Shown here one piece after another: positions 63,401-64,000 of a DNA stretch of 64,000 bases (positions are counted from its first letter, which is position 1; every line of letters begins with the position of its first letter). This DNA is from Anolis sagrei (Eukaryota; Chordata; Lepidosauria; Squamata; Anolidae). The translations under genes and the position numbers were made by a program. Location of the stretch: positions 175,296,117 to 175,360,116 of the forward strand of contig NC_090022.1 of the NCBI RefSeq assembly GCF_037176765.1. The letters run 5' to 3'. The notes beneath the pieces were generated by a model, which was not told where the DNA came from, did not search any database, and saw nothing but the letters and a program-made list of their open reading frames with translations.

Positions 63401-63874
63401 TCTTCGTTCATCTGGGGAGGCCCTGCTCTCGCTCCCACCTCCCTCGCAGGCGTGATTGGTGGGGACGAGTGAGAGGGCCTTCTCCGTGGTGGCCCCCCGA
63501 CTCTGGAACTCACTCCCCAAGGATATCAGACAAGCCCCCACCGTGGTAGTCGTTAGGATGAGCTTGAAAACGTGGCTGTTCCAGTGTGCCTTCCCTGAAT
63601 AAAGGAAACAATTTCCTGCAAAATATCCCGAGAAGCACTTTAATTACCCATTGGGTTGCTCTCTAGTTTTGGTTTAAAACCCTCCTACTAGATACATCCT
63701 CTGTTCATGCCCAGCCATAGGTTTTTAAATTCTTGTGTGTTGTTGTCTACTTGTGAGTTATATTAATTGTATTGTTTATTTTTTTTATTGCTTGTTGTTT
63801 TTGATGTGTTGTTGGGCTTGGCCTCATGTAAGCTGCTCTGAGTCCCTTGGGGAGATGGTGGCGGGGTATAAATA

Positions 63875-63907
<33 letters not shown>

Positions 63908-64000
63908 CATTAACACACAAAAGATTTACAAACATTATGGCAGGGCCGGATGTAGATTAAAATTTTGAACAGTGTAGTATGTTGACGTTTAATAGACTAC
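53416..64000 (+). CDS. CACNA1F: CACNA1F, 5' part (first five coding exons; runs off the window)
   Basis: Pore-forming alpha-1F subunit of the Cav1.4 L-type calcium channel, which drives transmitter release at photoreceptor synapses (family knowledge). Five exons give 225 codons. The start MSESECNGG resembles human CACNA1F (MSESEGG). [34 protein letters not shown] begins repeat I; S1 is in exon 3, S2 in exon 4, S3 spans exons 4-5, and the S4 sensor with spaced arginines ([20 protein letters not shown]) is in exon 5. The pore loop and later repeats are beyond the edge. Other Cav1 paralogs share most of this sequence. The N-terminus and the divergent neighbour CCDC22 favour CACNA1F. Confidence 0.94.
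54116..54374 (+). CDS. CACNA1F: CACNA1F coding exon 2
   Basis: Encodes about residues 10-95: a variable N-terminal tail, then [44 protein letters not shown]. The acceptor is cccacag. The phase and the next exon require the exon to end at TGGAA, making the donor GC rather than GT (see findings). Confidence 0.9.
54488..54593 (+). CDS. CACNA1F: CACNA1F coding exon 3 (S1)
   Basis: Encodes [35 protein letters not shown], which is the S1 helix and the following extracellular loop, almost identical to human. Acceptor ttcccag, donor GTGAGT. Confidence 0.96.
54835..56595 (+). mobile_element. CR1/L2-clade LINE end split by a TA-MITE
   Basis: 54835-55115 encodes [39 protein letters not shown]. The 3' UTR is cut at 55369 by the MITE and resumes 56444-56595 (GGGCTTGGTCTAATGTCAGC, then an ATT run). 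Confidence 0.85.
55370..56441. mobile_element. TA-MITE copy 2 (1072 bp), internally duplicated
   Basis: Ends CCGTATATGCTTGAATATAA and TATACTCGAGTATATACAG with TA on both sides. The block TTACATTAATTGAGGCATCA occurs twice (about 55525 and 56015), each followed by an AT-rich tract. Confidence 0.8.
56600..57570. other. CACNA1F intron, no recognised feature
   Basis: Low-repeat stretch of intron 3. No additional exon was recognised. Confidence 0.45.
57573..58194. mobile_element. TA-MITE copy 3 (622 bp)
   Basis: Ends CTGTATATACTCGAGTATAA and CTCGAGTATATACGG with TA flanks. Least changed of the three copies. Confidence 0.85.
58690..59690 (-). mobile_element. LINE C-terminal region, clade uncertain
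   Basis: Minus-strand frames encode [71 protein letters not shown], and further down [46 protein letters not shown], a zinc-binding-like C-x-C...H-x3-C end. Possibly Vingi- or Jockey-like. Antisense in CACNA1F intron 3. Confidence 0.75.
59836..59975 (+). CDS. CACNA1F: CACNA1F coding exon 4 (S2, start of S3)
   Basis: Encodes [47 protein letters not shown]. It holds S2 with its acidic charge-transfer residue in FTIET, and the beginning of S3. The preceding intron is 5.2 kb. Confidence 0.96.
60060..60260 (-). mobile_element. Sauria-type SINE, diverged
   Basis: Minus-strand tail GACTTGAAGGC-like end near 60065-60085, AACAAATCTTGTCAAGAAAA and GAGGAATGCAATG internal words. The head is eroded. Confidence 0.6.
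61141..61801. mobile_element. DNA transposon remnant with inverted ends (661 bp)
   Basis: Left CAGTGGAGCTTCTACTTAAG and right CTTAAGTCGAGGTACCACTG are inverted. No clear target duplication. Interior unclassified, with a G run near 61665. Confidence 0.6.
61993..62135 (+). CDS. CACNA1F: CACNA1F coding exon 5 (end of S3, S4 voltage sensor)
   Basis: Encodes [47 protein letters not shown]. The S4 arginines are intact. Donor GTAAGC. The next expected exon ([22 protein letters not shown] type) was not seen before the right edge. Confidence 0.96.
62330..62520 (+). mobile_element. CR1/L2-type tail
   Basis: GAGGCTGCCCTGAGTCCCCC and GAATATGAAATAAATAATAA. Weak. Confidence 0.5.
62844..63107 (-). mobile_element. 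tRNA-headed SINE, type 1
   Basis: Minus strand begins GGAGCTCCCGGTGGTGTAAT with GGTTCGAATCC-type B box. Matches the copy at 9833-10104 along its length. Confidence 0.85.
63165..63905. mobile_element. Two CR1/L2-clade tails, opposite strands
   Basis: 63165-63340 is a minus tail with (AAT)n. 63340-63905 is plus, encoding [21 protein letters not shown] near 63478-63541, then the 3' UTR, GGGGAGATGGTGGCGGGGTA and an ATT run. Confidence 0.85.

Noticed and set aside
23641-64000. ATT/ATA runs as CRISPR-like or satellite arrays
   Set aside because: They are microsatellite tails of LINEs with no spacers or unit structure beyond three bases.

Overview
The window looks like a squamate reptile (lizard) genome. 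It carries many BovB (RTE) LINEs, CR1/L2-clade LINEs, a recent L1, tRNA-headed SINEs of the Sauria type, Helitrons, Penelope-like elements (PLEs), hAT, Harbinger and mariner elements, and many ATT/ATA microsatellites. Species cannot be fixed from sequence alone; all family names come from recognised motifs and memory, not from a database search.

Two host genes are present and lie head to head. CCDC22 (minus strand, about 36.87 kb down to 2.7 kb) was traced through 17 coding exons. All phases agree, all junctions are GT/AG, and the product is 633 aa, close to the roughly 627 aa human protein. Its 5' end probably includes an untranslated exon inside a CpG-rich promoter at 36.6-37.5 kb that carries two ZNF143-like sites and an X-box-like site. 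CACNA1F (plus strand, from 53.4 kb past the right edge) shows its first five coding exons: the N-terminus and segments S1-S4 of repeat I of an L-type calcium channel. The divergent CACNA1F/CCDC22 pair matches the human Xp11.23 arrangement and supports both names. The two genes have unrelated jobs (endosomal recycling and retinal calcium entry).

Layout: 1-2.7 kb, LINE and PLE debris downstream of CCDC22. 2.7-36.9 kb, CCDC22, with introns holding L1, CR1, L2, BovB, SINE, Helitron, mariner and hAT copies. 36.6-37.5 kb, the CCDC22 promoter, split by a small MITE. 37.5-53 kb, intergenic sequence made mostly of nested transposons. 53-64 kb, the 5' part of CACNA1F, with TA-MITEs, L2 copies and another LINE in its introns.

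The most notable findings are hammerhead-ribozyme-like cores repeated in the PLE tails, a probable GC donor in CACNA1F intron 2, a U2 snRNA fragment in a CCDC22 intron, a promoter split by a MITE, Helitrons with clear terminal hairpins in tandem and nested arrangements, and many insertions that can be ordered in time by exact target-site duplications.
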